A stretch of 64,000 bases of DNA, taken from the NCBI GenBank assembly GCA_023678885.1, contig CM042966.1, forward strand, positions 22,086,028 to 22,150,027, in the 5' to 3' direction. The translations under genes were made by a program, and so were the position numbers. The stretch's first letter is position 1; each line of letters starts with the position of its first letter. The stretch comes from Pogostemon cablin. Lineage: Eukaryota; Streptophyta; Magnoliopsida; Lamiales; Lamiaceae. Shown here piece after piece: positions 12,263-24,573 of this stretch. The notes under the pieces were generated by a model. That model did no database searches. It saw only the letters and a program-made list of their open reading frames with translations, and was not told the DNA's origin.

Positions 12263-13060
12263 TTGTCATTTATTTTCAATAATCGATAGACTATTAAATA
12301 AGTAAATTTTTGTATGTATCTTATTCTGTTCTATGTCTTTTATTATATCATTCACACTTTAAGTTTATGCAGACAAACACAATATAATTGAATAAAACAT
12401 CTTAAAATTATTTCTCAATCAATCACATGTTAATTTTATAATAGAGTATAATCTATAATTATAAAATTATTATAATAACAAAATTAAAAGACATAAAATA
12501 ACAAACATCAATTATAAAATATTTATTGAGAGATCAAAATAATTAATGAAAGAATATAAAATAATTAATCATATCAAAATATCATTTTAAATTTTGTTCT
12601 CATCTATTACAATTTAATTGTGTATAATTAATTTCCACAATCATATCTATTCACCTTCTTCAATTAATTAAATGTAGTCTTTTGATCTTTTGTATATATT
12701 TCTTAGAAAATATTGTTATGTCTAGAGTTATTTCTTACATCAATCACACTTTAATTTAATATAATATAGTCTATAAAATATTACAATAAGTTAAAAACTC
12801 AGACAGACACGATTAAAAAATCACAAAGTCTCTTGTGAGATGATATTTATATAAGATGATTTATGAAACATGTTAAAATATATTTGTTAAAAAATATATA
12901 CAATAATGGTTTTACTTTAAATAATATGATAAGAAATACACCTAACTCATTAAATGGCCATTCAATATTAAAATTTTATTTTATATTTTATATATTCACC
13001 TGTTACAATAATTTTGTATAATTAATTTCCGTCCAATCATGCATGTCTATTCATCTTCTC

Positions 13061-13063
<3 letters not shown>
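12263..13063. other. AT-rich intergenic DNA, no gene seen
   Basis: There is no coding signal. A phrase around GTATAATTAATTTCC recurs near 12620, 13015 and, more weakly, 18880, which suggests an old dispersed repeat cut by later insertions. Confidence 0.5.

Positions 13064-13114
<51 letters not shown>
13064..13114. repeat. (AT)n microsatellite
   Basis: An uninterrupted alternation of A and T for about 50 bp abuts the truncated end of the decarboxylase fragment. Confidence 0.95.
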
Positions 13115-13115
<1 letters not shown>

Positions 13116-13117
<2 letters not shown>

Positions 13118-13452
13118 AAATTTATTCCAAATCTGGAAAGTTATTGATCTCCCCAATACAAGATCCTCACAGCAAACCTCTCCAACATTGTAGTCTTTCA
13201 TGTTGATGAGATGGATATAAACAAACAAATCAGTATCAAAGTCAGCATGCACATATACAGAGAACATGTTTGGTTCGAAACATGCCAAAACCCTCTTGAT
13301 CAATAAACTCAGATTCACAACATTGAAATCATAACGAGATTTCAAACCCTCTTGATCAGTAAACCTAGATTCACAACATTGAAATCATAACCAGATTTCA
13401 AAGCTAGCATAACTAAATTCATCTTCAGGCGTATTGTGAATAGTTGATAGTG
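13116..13452 (-). pseudogene. S-adenosylmethionine decarboxylase, C-terminal fragment
   Basis: On the minus strand the translation reads STIHNTPEDEFSYASFE, then YDFNVVNL, then IKRVLACFEPNMFSVYVHAD and a VCCEDLVLG-like segment. These match, from family knowledge, the last third of plant S-adenosylmethionine decarboxylase, the enzyme that makes decarboxylated SAM for spermidine and spermine synthesis. The N-terminal two thirds, including the pro-enzyme cleavage site, are missing. A ~56-bp tandem duplication (13286-13397) breaks the frame, and an (AT)n array replaces the normal end. Plant copies of this gene usually have an intronless main ORF, so an intron-free fragment cannot distinguish retro-copy from genomic fragment. 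It is non-functional. Confidence 0.8.
13286..13397. repeat. ~56-bp tandem duplication in decarboxylase fragment
   Basis: The block AACCCTCTTGATCA...ATTTCAAA occurs twice in a row with three or four differences. The second copy shifts the reading frame of the decarboxylase fragment. Confidence 0.85.
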
Positions 13453-13643
13453 CAACCCTCTAAAATTAATTTTTTGATAAAATTTGTTTGCATATCAGTA
13501 AAATAGTTAATGGAATTTTGACAAACAAAACTAATCAAGAAACTAAAAATTTTTCAACCAACAATGACAAAACATCACAAGGATCCCCTACTGACTTGAC
13601 CAATTTTGAAACGCCCTCCGCAGCCGACACCTCCAATATCTAA

Positions 13644-13960
13644 CCTGATAAGCCCACAAAGAACATAATCTCCTTGGACACCACCATCACCACCACCAAT
13701 GATCATTACTTCTTCATCTCCACAACCACCAACACCCCACCTTCTGATCACACCATCTCTCCATTCCTCTCCTTCCATCACCCCTTAAACTTTGGGCACA
13801 ACATCGAGCTTTTCATTAATTTTACCATTAATATCTTCTTCAATATTCCACACTCATCCTCACCACCAACCAAGTCTCCACAGCTGCTGCAACCCTCCAA
13901 CCAGATTGACAGACTTGCCAGGAATTATATCAATAATTCGGGCAACCCGTTAACCCATAA
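13644..13960 (+). pseudogene. Host coding exon, left part, split by Copia B
   Basis: An open frame starts after a stop at 13641-13643. It is rich in Thr, Ser, Pro, His and Asn (for example TTITTTNDHYFF and SSPPTKSPQLLQPSNQ). It runs into the Copia B insertion at 13960 and continues in the same frame at 18325 when the transposon and one target copy are removed. The composite would be 163 residues from the upstream stop to a TAA at 18497. There is no clear start codon, so this is probably the last exon of a larger gene or a truncated copy. The composition resembles the disordered C-terminal tail of plant transcription factors such as MYB proteins, but I see no DNA-binding domain and do not assign a family. 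Confidence 0.55.
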
Positions 13961-14427
13961 TGTTGGAAATTATTAATTTCCATTATAATCTAATTGTGGG
14001 CAATATATTATTATGCAATTATATTAGCTATTCAATTATATTATGGACTTAATTAAGTGATCCAATTAAGGTTAAAAGTCCATGGGCTATAATAATAATT
14101 AATATGGGCCAAATGAGTAGATACCCAATACTACATGATTAGGTGATTATGGGTAGTCTAGTCAAGTAGTATATAAAGGCTCCCAGGTTATGGTCCCCAA
14201 TATACTAAGCCGCACATAGTCTTCCCTTCTCCCCATCAGGAGGGATTACTACGGTCCCCATAAAGGAATTAGGAGGGCTTAGTTGAGGAAGGCCATATAA
14301 CCATTGATCCTGAGTTCGTGTTCCGCCTAGAGACTCATTGAATCAGGTACGCTTCTGCATTATAATTTTGATCTCATTAATCGTAATAGGGTTTAAGGTA
14401 TTAGGATTTATTAATTTATTTCCTACA
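13961..14427 (+). repeat. 5' LTR of Copia B
   Basis: This 467-bp LTR starts with TG and ends with CA. It contains a TATATAAAGGC promoter-like box near 14169-14180, in a suitable place for transcription of the element. It is followed by the tRNA-type primer site. Confidence 0.93.
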
Positions 14428-14429
14428 AG

Positions 14430-14441
14430 TGGTATCAGAGC
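14430..14441 (+). other. Primer-binding site of Copia B
   Basis: TGGTATCAGAGC exactly matches the standard Copia primer site for initiator methionine tRNA, two bases after the LTR. Confidence 0.92.
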
Positions 14442-16080
14442 CACCCTATATATGATTATCTGAGATCTGTGAGATTATGTTTAGATCCAAACGTTTGTGT
14501 TTGGAAAAATCACAATTTTAATTATGGAGTTATCATTTAAAATTTGAATTCAATGTTTTTTGGAATGACTTATGAATTCATATTAAGAGAATATGTAAAT
14601 ATTTGTTATGACATTACGAGACTGACGATGGAAAATTATTATGTGTTTATTAATATGAACCATTATATGATAATTCGTAATCTCATACATAACAATTGCT
14701 GATCATTACATTTAGTGTAATGAATAAGGTATGAAATGGGTACAATGCAATGATTAATTGTTAATCTTGAATTTTATGGTGATTTTGAATTTAAATTTAT
14801 TATGTTGCATTAAATAGTTTTGAGACAATGGTGCGGCAATACATGCGTGATTAATTACATTTTTTAATAATTGATAATTGATTTAGGATTTTATAGTTAA
14901 AGATGTGTTGGTGAGTTGATTTGTTGATTTAAATTATGGCGTATTAAATCAATTTCAATCATAAATTGATTCTGTATTTGAGGATTGAAATAGTGACGCA
15001 TTCAGTATAATTAATTCAATTAAATTATTTATTGATTTAAATCAAGGATTCAATGGTGATTATTAATAATAATAAAATATTTGCCAAATTCAGTTTATAT
15101 TAAATTGGGATTTTGGAATCCCTAATTAAGTAAAGAAGATCTTTCATCAGTATAGGGTAATGAATCATCTAATATTCCTATTTGGTTAGAGGAATAAAAT
15201 TAAATTAAATTGGGGAGATAATTAAATGTCGTTTAATTAAATTAAATATTTTAATATTTATTTAATTAGTCTAGTAAACCTTCAATCTAGTCAATCGAAG
15301 CACCATGTTGCCACAGCAATATCGTGTGTAGAGAAAAACTTTATTGAAATTACATAGATGGGTGTGGTATTATTTATGTGTTCTATGTTCGGCCCACAGG
15401 TAGGCACAGTTTGACAGAATAATAACACACATGTGATAATAAGTATGTGATAATTATTTGGATTATTCATGTGAACATGAGTTGGTCCACAGATAGACTC
15501 TTGTTTGACAGAACTTATTGTCAATACTTGATTGTTACACCAAGATTACTCCTGCAGTTAATTTTTTGTCCATAGACGAGGTTAATGTTGCACAAGGTGT
15601 CTTGTGATGGATCCCTAATTAATAATGTTGTGCAAGTGTATCTTCATGCGGGTATTAATCGGCCCATAGGTAGATTAATATTTGGCAGAAATACACAAGC
15701 ACCTGTGGTGGTAAATATGTGACGATTATTTGTTTAACATGTGAGTAATAAGTTGGCCCAAAGGAAGGCTATTGCTTGACAGTTTTATTGTCAGTATTGT
15801 TGTCATTGGACTTGTTAGAGGTGCCACTTACAAGTTAGTATTGTTGTCATTGGACTTGATACTAATGATGTGATAGATTCCTTGAGATGATTCTAAACTA
15901 TTTAAAATTTGAAAGATTACAAAGTTTAGTGCAAGCATGATAATCATTTTGGATTAATTCTCTGTACAATTAAGAAGTCTGTTAATTAAGTTTAACCTAT
16001 GCCAACAACAAAATTATACATGATGAGAACTTCAACAATAAGAATGAACTAATAAGTTTCTAACAAACTCTGTCTCAATA
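14442..16080 (+). other. Copia B internal leader/gag region, no frame
   Basis: AT-rich sequence without an open frame. Degenerate repeats (a CGGCCCA(C/T)AGGTAG(A/G)-type word followed by TTTGACAGAA) recur near 15390, 15484, 15660 and 15750. Equivalent words, reversed, are visible in the minus-strand copy around 35700-36150. Confidence 0.6.
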
Positions 16081-16199
16081 AAATATAAGAGCAACAAAGA
16101 AAAACCCGTTTGGAAAGCTGTTAAAAAGAAACTAAAGTATAACCTTTCTTTTTCTCCTAAAGGCTTGTGGAATTGTTTTATAATACACCACATTAAGAT

Positions 16200-17350
16200 T
16201 ACTTAGTATGAATGGTGTTGCGGTGTAGTTAAAAGACAAAAATAGTACTCTACAATATATGGTTACTAATTGGAGAAATACTAAAGATTGCAGCTTATGG
16301 TCTCAATAAAGTTCCAACCAAAGTAGTTGTGAGAACTCTTTGAGTTTCACATATGGTGATATCCAACTAAGGCTAGATCATTGGGATCTACTAAAGAAAA
16401 TTGGATTCAAATAGATACAAGCTACTTTATTGGTATTAAATAAAGATAATAAGTTTATGATCCAATTGATCGGATCATATTTGAGACGGGTAATACGGTA
16501 TTATGTGAGGATGTTGATTTTGGGGGAAGAATAATATTAGAGACATTGTCCTTAAGGGGAGTCGATTCGATCCTCACTTATGCTTTAAAGAATTGGTGCA
16601 AATCCAGAATAAGATAGGACAATGTCAATAATATTTAAGGAATACAAATTCAACAACCTCAAGAATTAATGTCACTAAGGAAACCACTAGAGTTGGGAGA
16701 ATGACAATTTGGATGATTATGTAGTTTTCTCCTAAATAATGAGAGCACTACGGAATTAATGGTAGAACATTCCAACAATGTTCATCAAGCCATGCAAGGT
16801 CCAAATACTCGAAAGTGGGTTAATGCTATAATTTATGAGTTTAAATCAATACAAGATGATTAGATTTGCATCTTGATATAGGATTATACTCAAAAGGGAA
16901 GGAAGTCATTATTATAAGATAATCGTGATATTAGTAGCACATTTTGATCTTGAATCATATTAGATGGATGTAAAGATAAAGTTCCTTGATCGCAACACTG
17001 ATGATACGATCTAAATGGTTTAAGAACTAATAGGAAATTCATCTATGCATTCAAGTAATTTTTTTTTGTAAAGGAATCACAAGTATCATCATGAAGTAAG
17101 TGTCTCATTTGGTTTTGAGACAAATGTAGATGATTATGTGATTCAGTGGGAGAATGTTTAAGTTAAATTAAGGGAGACAAGTGCAGTCTCAATCAGGTGT
17201 CCTAAAGTTAAACTAAAAATTTAAGAAATGTAGAAACATTCCATATTCATTGGTTGTTAAAGAAAGTGTTTTGTGTAGATAAAATTTTAGAAGAGCATAT
17301 TATGATAGACTCTAAATATGGATCCACCAATTATGTATTCAACGCCCTGC
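16200..17350 (+). pseudogene. Copia B integrase and reverse transcriptase remnant
   Basis: Short translated pieces match Copia polyprotein: AYGLNKVPTKVVVRTL (integrase, about 16290-16340), ETGNTVLCEDVDFGG (end of integrase), QAMQGPNTRKWVNAI (start of reverse transcriptase, about 16790-16830), and MDVKIKF at 16964-16984, where active elements have MDVKTAF. Stops occur every few dozen codons. No YVDD box or RNase H landmark is readable. The minus-strand copy carries the same altered MDVKIKF-type sequence near 34506-34526. Confidence 0.75.
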
Positions 17351-17852
17351 AATTTTATGAGCTAGCTAATCATGTGGGTGTTATATGGTTTTAGAATACA
17401 TTAGTTCAGTGGGAGTCTATATTTATTGTTCTTTAAAGTTTTCAAAACACTTTGATTTGGATAATTCAGTTTTCTGCAGAATAAAGTTCATGGCTTTGAA
17501 TTCATTGTGAATTCACTTAAGTAATTTCATTTTGTAATATTTTACATTATGGATTGATCTCACTAAAGTTTAAAGTTGGACCAATTGGAAATAGACATGA
17601 TGTTGATCACATTTGACATGTAATTTCCATGCTACTCACCATATTTGATCTATGTCATTGAGTATATTGATATTGGTAATTGTCGGGGTTTAATCACGAT
17701 TTATAATGTGATGAATGCCGCGGTAGTTCCATATTAGTATATGAGATGGACCAGATTGTTAAGTATAGTCTGAAGAGGAATAGCATAAAGTTGCGCAACT
17801 AAGGACTCTTGATATAATTGCTAACGGAAAATATATAGCCCAAGTGGGAGAT

Positions 17853-18319
17853 TGTTGGAAATTATTAATTTTCATTATAATCTAATTGTGGGCAATATAT
17901 TATTATGCAATTATATTAGCTATTCAATTATATTATGGACTTAATTAAGTGATCCAATTAAGGTTAAAAGTCCATGGGCTATAATAATAATTAATATGGG
18001 CCAAATGAGTAGATATCTAATACTACATGATTAGGTGATTATGGGTGGTCTAGTTAAGTAGTATATAAAGGCTCTCAGGTTATGGTCCCCAATATACTAA
18101 GCCGCACATGGTCTTCCCTTCTCCCCATCGGGAGGGATTACTACGGTCCCCATAAAGGAATTAGGAGGGCTTAGTTGAGGAAGACCATATAACCATTGAT
18201 CCTGAGTTCGTGTTCCGCCTAGAGACTCATTGAATCAGGTACGCTTCCGCATTATAATTTTGATCTCATTAATCGTAATAGGGTTTAAGGTATTAGGATT
18301 TATTAATTTATTTCCTACA
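17853..18319 (+). repeat. 3' LTR of Copia B
   Basis: This LTR is 467 bp and about 98% identical to the 5' LTR. It is preceded by the purine tract and followed by target copy CATAA. Confidence 0.93.
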
Positions 18320-18324
18320 CATAA

Positions 18325-18499
18325 TTGTCCCGAATTGAGCTGCACCAATGACATTGCCACGAGCTTCGAAATCCAACAGGATATGAAGTGGAACGAATAC
18401 CAGCAGGCTCCATTTATGGTGGGAAACAATCATCACGAATACTACAGCCATCATCATCTCCTCTTCATGGCACAAATTCATTTTGGAGAATGGTTCTAA
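18325..18499 (+). pseudogene. Host coding exon, right part, split by Copia B
   Basis: This continues the frame of 13644-13960 across the Copia B insertion site (codon AAT formed at the junction). It reads CPELSCTNDIATSFEIQQD, then MKWNEYQQAPFMVGNNHH, and ends FGEWF with TAA at 18497-18499. Preservation of frame on both sides argues that this was coding when Copia B arrived. With the insert in place the left part meets a stop inside the LTR, so the product is truncated unless the element is spliced out. No family is assigned. Confidence 0.55.
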
Positions 18500-19150
18500 T
18501 ACTAGAGGCCTTGGTCATAAGAGGTGCATAGGTCGACTCATTCTTGAAAAAAATGGAAGCCTTCTCTATATCCAAAATCAGATTGAATTATAGGCAATGG
18601 GCAATCTAAACCTTTCAAAGATCCAAAATCAGATCAAGTTATAGCCAAGCAATGGGCAATCTTAAACCTTTCAAAGATCCAAGTTCTATATATGCTAAAT
18701 ACCCCACACACACACACATATATATATACACACACACACAAATTATTAAGAACTCAAAGAGACATTTAACAATTAAAAAATACAATATATAATAATATTT
18801 CTACTTTTAATAATATCATATAAAATACATCTAACTCATTATTTTAAATTTTATACTCACCTATTAAAATATAATCTTATATAATTAATTTTCATTCTAG
18901 GTACTTGGATATAATTAGGCACTTGAGTCATGAGTGATGCCGATCAAACTTTTAATTACATAATTACCAATTTTATGGTGATTAAAATGAAATAAAAAGA
19001 TAAAAGATAAATTAACACAATGATGTGTATTTTGAAAGGAAAAAAAAGAGCAAAAAGGAAAAAAAATCAGAAAATGTGTCAATGGCCACACTGAGAACCT
19101 TAAAATCGACTATTAGCATATGATTAGTTAACTATACAATTATTTTCATG
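18500..19150. other. Intergenic DNA with 51-bp duplication and (CA)n tract
   Basis: A ~51-bp unit beginning TCCAAAATCAGAT is duplicated at 18571-18678. A mixed (CA)n/(TA)n tract lies at 18706-18742. The rest is AT-rich with no gene. Confidence 0.7.
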
Positions 19151-19421
19151 GAATTTTATCAATTCAAGGCCTGAAAATGGATAAACTATCAATCTGGGGC
19201 CTAAATTATATTTTCTATCGATTAGTGACCTAAAATATGTGAAACTGTTAATTTGGGGCTTGATTTTAGGCACTAAATTGATAAAATATGATAATATTTG
19301 ACAAATTCAGACCCCGTATTGATAGTTTCATATATTTCAGGCTCCTAATTGATAGAAAAAATAATTCAGGCCCCAAATTGATAAATTACCCAATTTTTCA
19401 GGCCTTAAATTAATAAAACTC
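19151..19421. mobile_element. MITE of the AAGGCCTGAAAA family, copy 1
   Basis: This is a 271-bp palindromic element. The left arm GAATTTTATCAATTCAAGG pairs with the right arm, which reads GAGTTTTATTAATTTAAGG on the opposite strand, and the inverted pairing extends far inward. A second copy of nearly the same length lies at 29352-29623 in the MLO gene. I could not define a target duplication. Confidence 0.75.
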
Positions 19422-20217
19422 CTAAATTGTATTTACTGTGTAACATTATAAATGTGTTCATATATACACAAAAGTCTTTCACTGAAATTTTAGAAGGAAA
19501 TCCAAGAAAAAAAAATACAAAACTATCATATCCAAATATACATTATATAAAAAGTTTCATGACCAAGATTAAATATAAGAATTTTATTTTTGCCATCTTT
19601 ATTATCCTAACCGTATTATGTAATTGCAATCGTGGTTGGGTCATTGATAACTTTCACTATATGCATTCAGACCATCAATTACAACTGCATTTTTTTGTAG
19701 CTTGCCTTTGAAAATCATTGAAGTAATCTTTAAAAGATAATGTAAAATTCTTATTTTTCATCTCTCTTCGTAATCATTATACTCTTATGTCCCCTAAAAA
19801 ACCTTGTGAATAACAACAACGCTGGCGCCTAGCATGCTGAATATATCACCAAAAAAATATTAGATTTAAGAAATTACATTTCTTTTTGGCATTGTTATGA
19901 ATAGATTTCGACAAAAGATCACTACTCCACATTTTATAATGGCTGATAAGTCTCTTCGATTTCTTCACTCATTAAATGATTTTATGAATGGATTAATGTA
20001 AAATTAAAAGTTGAAGCATTATATTATAAATATAATTCATTAAATTATAATGAAATAATTAATAGATGAAAACCATCTCTTAGCTTAATTACCAATTAAT
20101 ATAAATAAATAAATTATTATTATAGATGAAATTGTAAATATTAAAATATAAAAAAAATTATAATGGCTCAAGAATAATCTCCAAGTTCTTTGATTATTTA
20201 ATATATTATTATTATTA

Positions 20218-20281
<64 letters not shown>

Positions 20282-21397
20282 TGTATATATAATTATTAGG
20301 ATTATAGATTCACAGAATGTAAAAAAAAATTATGATTCCATGAGGATTAATTTATGTAATACTACAAATGACATGAGAAAATAAAAAGGCATGACAATCA
20401 TATTTAATTAGTAATGTTAAATTGACATATTAGGATTAAATTATAGTATATAATAAAATTTATAAGGAACAAAAGTGTCAAAAAATGTTTCTCAAAACTT
20501 TTATACTTTTAATATATTATAATTATAATATAATAATTATAATATAATTATGATATGAAATGATAATATCTGTCACTAAGTTCTAGGTTAATTAATAATT
20601 TATATACACTCTAAAATTAAAATTAAAAAATATATATATAATTACAGTTATACCTAAACTTAAAACTATAAATCCTCTAATGTATTTGTGCAGCGAATGT
20701 GCTCCAAAGTTACCTTATAATTTTAAAACCTTAAAGAATTTTTTTTAAGTTATATAAAGACACACATATATATTTTTTTTCAAGGTTAATTTTATTATTT
20801 TTTAATTAAATTTTTTATGATTTCTCTTTAAATTATTTTTTTTCTTTTTTTAATTTTTTTTTGTTTTAATTCGATTGTTTATTTTTTTATTAAAAATTTT
20901 TTATTTTTTTTATTTTTTACGTTATTATTATTTAAATTTTCTATTGATTAATTTCATACATATTCTTTTATATTTTTCACATTTTCTTTTAATTATTTTT
21001 AAAAAAAATTATTTTATTTAAAAAGTTTTATTATATTTTAATATTTTGATTTCTTTGCATTTTCAATTTTTTTATGGTTAATATTTTAATTTTTAAATTA
21101 TTTTTTTTAAGTTCTTTGTTTATTTCCTCAAATTGATTTATATTAAATTTATTTTTTAATTTTTATTAATATAACTTATTATAAAAAAAATTCAATGATT
21201 AAATTTACGTATATTTTTTTATTAATTTAATTTGCAACAATAAACATAACAAAATTTGAAAATTTAATTCAATAATTTATTTTTTATTTCTTGGTAAATC
21301 AATTTTACAACAAAATTAAGCTTTTATTAAAAGAAGTAAATTCACATTTGATTATATATAAATTGGATTTTACTCTTCAATATAACTTTATATTAGA
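19422..21397. other. AT-rich intergenic DNA
   Basis: No gene is visible; the 19427-19711 frame is short and domain-free. A (TA)n microsatellite occupies 20223-20277. From 20720 to 21350 the plus strand is strongly T-rich, low-complexity sequence. Confidence 0.6.
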
Positions 21398-22730
21398 CTA
21401 GTAATTCCGTCCGTGCGTTGCACGAAAAGTATTTTATTATAAAATTATTGTTAATTATATATTTTTGTTTTTATATTTTTATCTTGAGGGATATTTTTGT
21501 ACTTATTTTGTCCGTATTTTGTGTGGTTTGAATTTTATTGTAGCATTTTTTTTATGTTTATAAGTATCCCGTTTTTGTTTTGCACAGATATTATTATATT
21601 ATATGATTAATTGTGTACTATCATTGATATTCTTGCTTTTACTCCCCATTTTTTTCTGCCAGGATATTATTTTCTTTATTCAGGTTAATTAAGGAGTCTC
21701 CTATTCGTCTATCGTATTGGTTTCATTTTTTCATTTTGGACATCGCATTCTAATGATCTCATTTCTGTTTTTGGTATATAGTACCCACACAAAATAATTA
21801 AAATATATCCATTTGACCCATCTATCATTCTAATCCAACTACCCAATATACATTTAAATATTATGTCCCTTAATCCTCGTGCAAGAAGCAAACATAATTA
21901 TTAGGATGGGACGGGGGCAACATCCACCTTGATCTATAATATTCATCCTTAAAGAATGTTGAAAGGTAAAAACTTATCAATATTTGGACCAAAGATACAA
22001 AAATGCACGAATACGATCTTCGGAAAATGAAAATTTCCACCATAATTATATTCTTCAAACACAAATCATTGAGTAAAACAACGGCCTAATAAAATTCAAT
22101 AATAACTAATAAATCATTAGATAGGAGGACTTGAACCATTAAATTTATTTGTCCAAAATTAAAATTTTAAAAATTAACTTAGGTGAAAGACATATCTGAT
22201 TCTGCATCAACAAGATGGGTATATACAAATCAACGATAAATTCATTAATGTGTTTCGCCTTTCAGAGCTTGACATGTGTTATTTTAAATTGGTTGCAATT
22301 AATATAAAAAACACATATATTATATTTAGTTTATGTAATAGGTAAGTATATTATTTATTTATAAATAATTTCATTAATTGATTTGATTAGAAATTTAAGA
22401 TAAATATTAACTTTGTATAATTAATTATATTAAAATTATTTTATTTTAATTGATATTATCTTATAAAAAAGTAGATATAATTTCTCTATAAAACTCAATT
22501 ATTATTTTATTTTAAAATAAATATATATTTTACTATAATATATATATTTTTAATTAAATAACATATGAATAAAATAAAAATTAAAATATTATTTAATATA
22601 ATAAATTCCAAATATTAAAATAATATTCATAGAGGCGATACTAATGAAAATAAAATTGAATGAATAATTAAAATACAATTACAAAACTTAAAAAATAGAT
22701 TTCATAAATTAATGCTAAAGATTAAATTAA

Positions 22731-22734
<4 letters not shown>

Positions 22735-22805
<71 letters not shown>
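22735..22805. repeat. (AT)n microsatellite in Helitron 1
   Basis: About 70 bp of uninterrupted alternating A and T. Confidence 0.95.
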
Positions 22806-22807
<2 letters not shown>

Positions 22808-22819
22808 TATTATCCTAAT

Positions 22820-24000
22820 GAAAAGAAGCATTAGAGAAAAAAATAATAAAAAGAGGATTAAGAAGAAGAACAAAAGATAGAATATTAAAATATAAAAATA
22901 GACAAAAATCGAAGAGAAAAAATATAAGATAAAAAAATTAAAAAGTATAATGATGGAAAATTATTAAACCTGCATATAAGATTAAATAAAAATATAAAAG
23001 ACAAAATAAATTAGAGTAGATTATAAATAATATGAAAGTAGAATCTATAAAAGAGAAGAAAACGAAGAAGCATTAGAGAAAAAAACAAAAAGAGGATTAA
23101 AAAGAAGAACAAAAGATAGAATATTAAAATATAAAAATAGAGTTCATATAATTATTATAAAGCAAACACAAAAATTAAAAAAAAAAAATAGACCAAAAAA
23201 TAAAAAAAAATAATGATACCTAATAAGATTAATTATGAGAATGATTAAACCTAAAATTAATATTAAATAAAAGTATAAAAGATGATAAATTAAATTAAAT
23301 TATAAAAATAGAGTTTATAGAATTATAAAAAAAACAACAAAAATCGAAGAGAAAAAAAATAAGTCAACAAAAAATTAAAAAGTATAATGATACCTTTAAG
23401 GAGAATGATTGAACATGCATATAAGATCAAATAAAAGTATAAAAGAAAAAACAAATTAGAGTAGTTTATAAATAATATGAAAGTAAAATCTGTAAAAGAG
23501 AAGAAAAATAAGAAGTATTAGAGAAAAAAAATAACAAAAAGAGGATTAAAAAATAACAAAAGATAGAATATTAAAATATAAAAATAGAGTTCATAAAATT
23601 ATTATAAACAAACACAAAAATTGAAGAAAAAAAGATAGAACATAAAAAAATGATACCTCAAATGAGAATGATTGGACCTACAAATAAGATCAAATATGAG
23701 AATGATTAAACCTAAAAATAATATCAAATAAAATTATAAAAGAAGTTAAAATAAATTAAAATATAAAAATAGAGTTTATAGAATTATTAAAAAAACACAA
23801 AAATCGAAAAGAAGAAAAATAAGACAACAAAAAATTAAAAAGTATAATGATACATTTAAATTGAATGATTGAACCTGCATATAAGATCAAATAAAAGTAT
23901 AAAACAATAAATTAGAATAGATTATAAATAATGTAAAAGTAGAATCTGTAAAAGAGAAGAAAAATAAGAAGAATTAGAGAGAAAAAAAAGGGAGATGAAA
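22820..24000 (-). repeat. Degenerate tandem array in Helitron 1
   Basis: The marker AGAAG(C/T/A)ATTAGAG occurs near 22823, 23063, 23511 and 23964, about 240 and 450 bp apart. The intervening blocks share phrases such as TATAAGATCAAATAAAAGTAT. Helitron 2 holds the same block type at a ~200-bp spacing. Confidence 0.65.
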
Positions 24001-24573
24001 GATTTGATTAGGTAATGAAAATATTTATATAGAATGATTTTAAAGAATGAATGATTGTGATTGAAAGCAAATATTTATAGAGATGATCCAAATGAAAATA
24101 AAATTGATATATTAATTGAAATTAAACATATATTGATTAAAAATTAATCAAATTTATATTGTTAAATTAAATAAATAAATAAAAGCAAATTTTAAATAAT
24201 AAAATTCATTATTAGTATAATTAAATTTTATAATTTAAATCAAAGGAAAATCATATGTCATATGTATATTAAATTAAATTATAATAATATATGAATATTG
24301 ATTTGATATATTAATTTAAATTAAACATATATTGATTAAAAATTAGTTAAATATACCAAAAATATCTCTCATATTTACCAAATTTATATTGTTAAAAAAA
24401 AAGTAAAATTTAAATAACAAAATCCATTATTAGTATAATAAGATTTTATGATTTAAATAAAAATTTTAATTGGACGGTCAAGATTAAAATTGAATTATTT
24501 TTAAATAGAGTAAAATTGAAAAAAAATTGAAAACAAAAGTAAAAGTTTAGATTTGCCTTTATATATGTATAGA

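Larger units (their letters stand above)
13961..18319 (+). mobile_element. Copia-type LTR retrotransposon B, structurally complete
   Basis: The element has two 467-bp LTRs (13961-14427 and 17853-18319), which begin TGTTGGAAAT and end TTTCCTACA. It is flanked by a 5-bp target duplication, CATAA, at 13956-13960 and 18320-18324. The primer-binding site TGGTATCAGAGC is at 14430-14441 and the purine tract CAAGTGGGAGAT at 17841-17852. I count ten LTR differences, all transitions and no indels, or about 2%. The internal 3.4 kb nevertheless holds no long frame and no clear RNase H. It therefore looks like a recently moved non-autonomous element. A related copy lies on the minus strand at 34462-38130. 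Confidence 0.95.
21398..24573 (-). mobile_element. Non-autonomous Helitron 1
   Basis: Read on the minus strand, the element starts TCTATACATATATAAAGG at 24573. It ends near 21398 with a hairpin (CGTGCAACGCACG) followed by a short spacer and CTAG. The flanking bases are A on the 5' side and T on the 3' side, the expected A-T insertion site. The length is 3176 bp. It has no Rep/helicase coding sequence and no target duplication, as expected for a non-autonomous Helitron. Inside is a degenerate tandem array (about 22820-24000) and an (AT)n array. Both ends match Helitron 2 at 43216-46210. Confidence 0.8.

Noticed and set aside
13575..13781. Glycine-rich minus-strand frame
   Set aside because: It is the antisense of the Thr/Ser/Pro-rich plus-strand exon, whose frame continues across the Copia B insertion; the minus frame does not.
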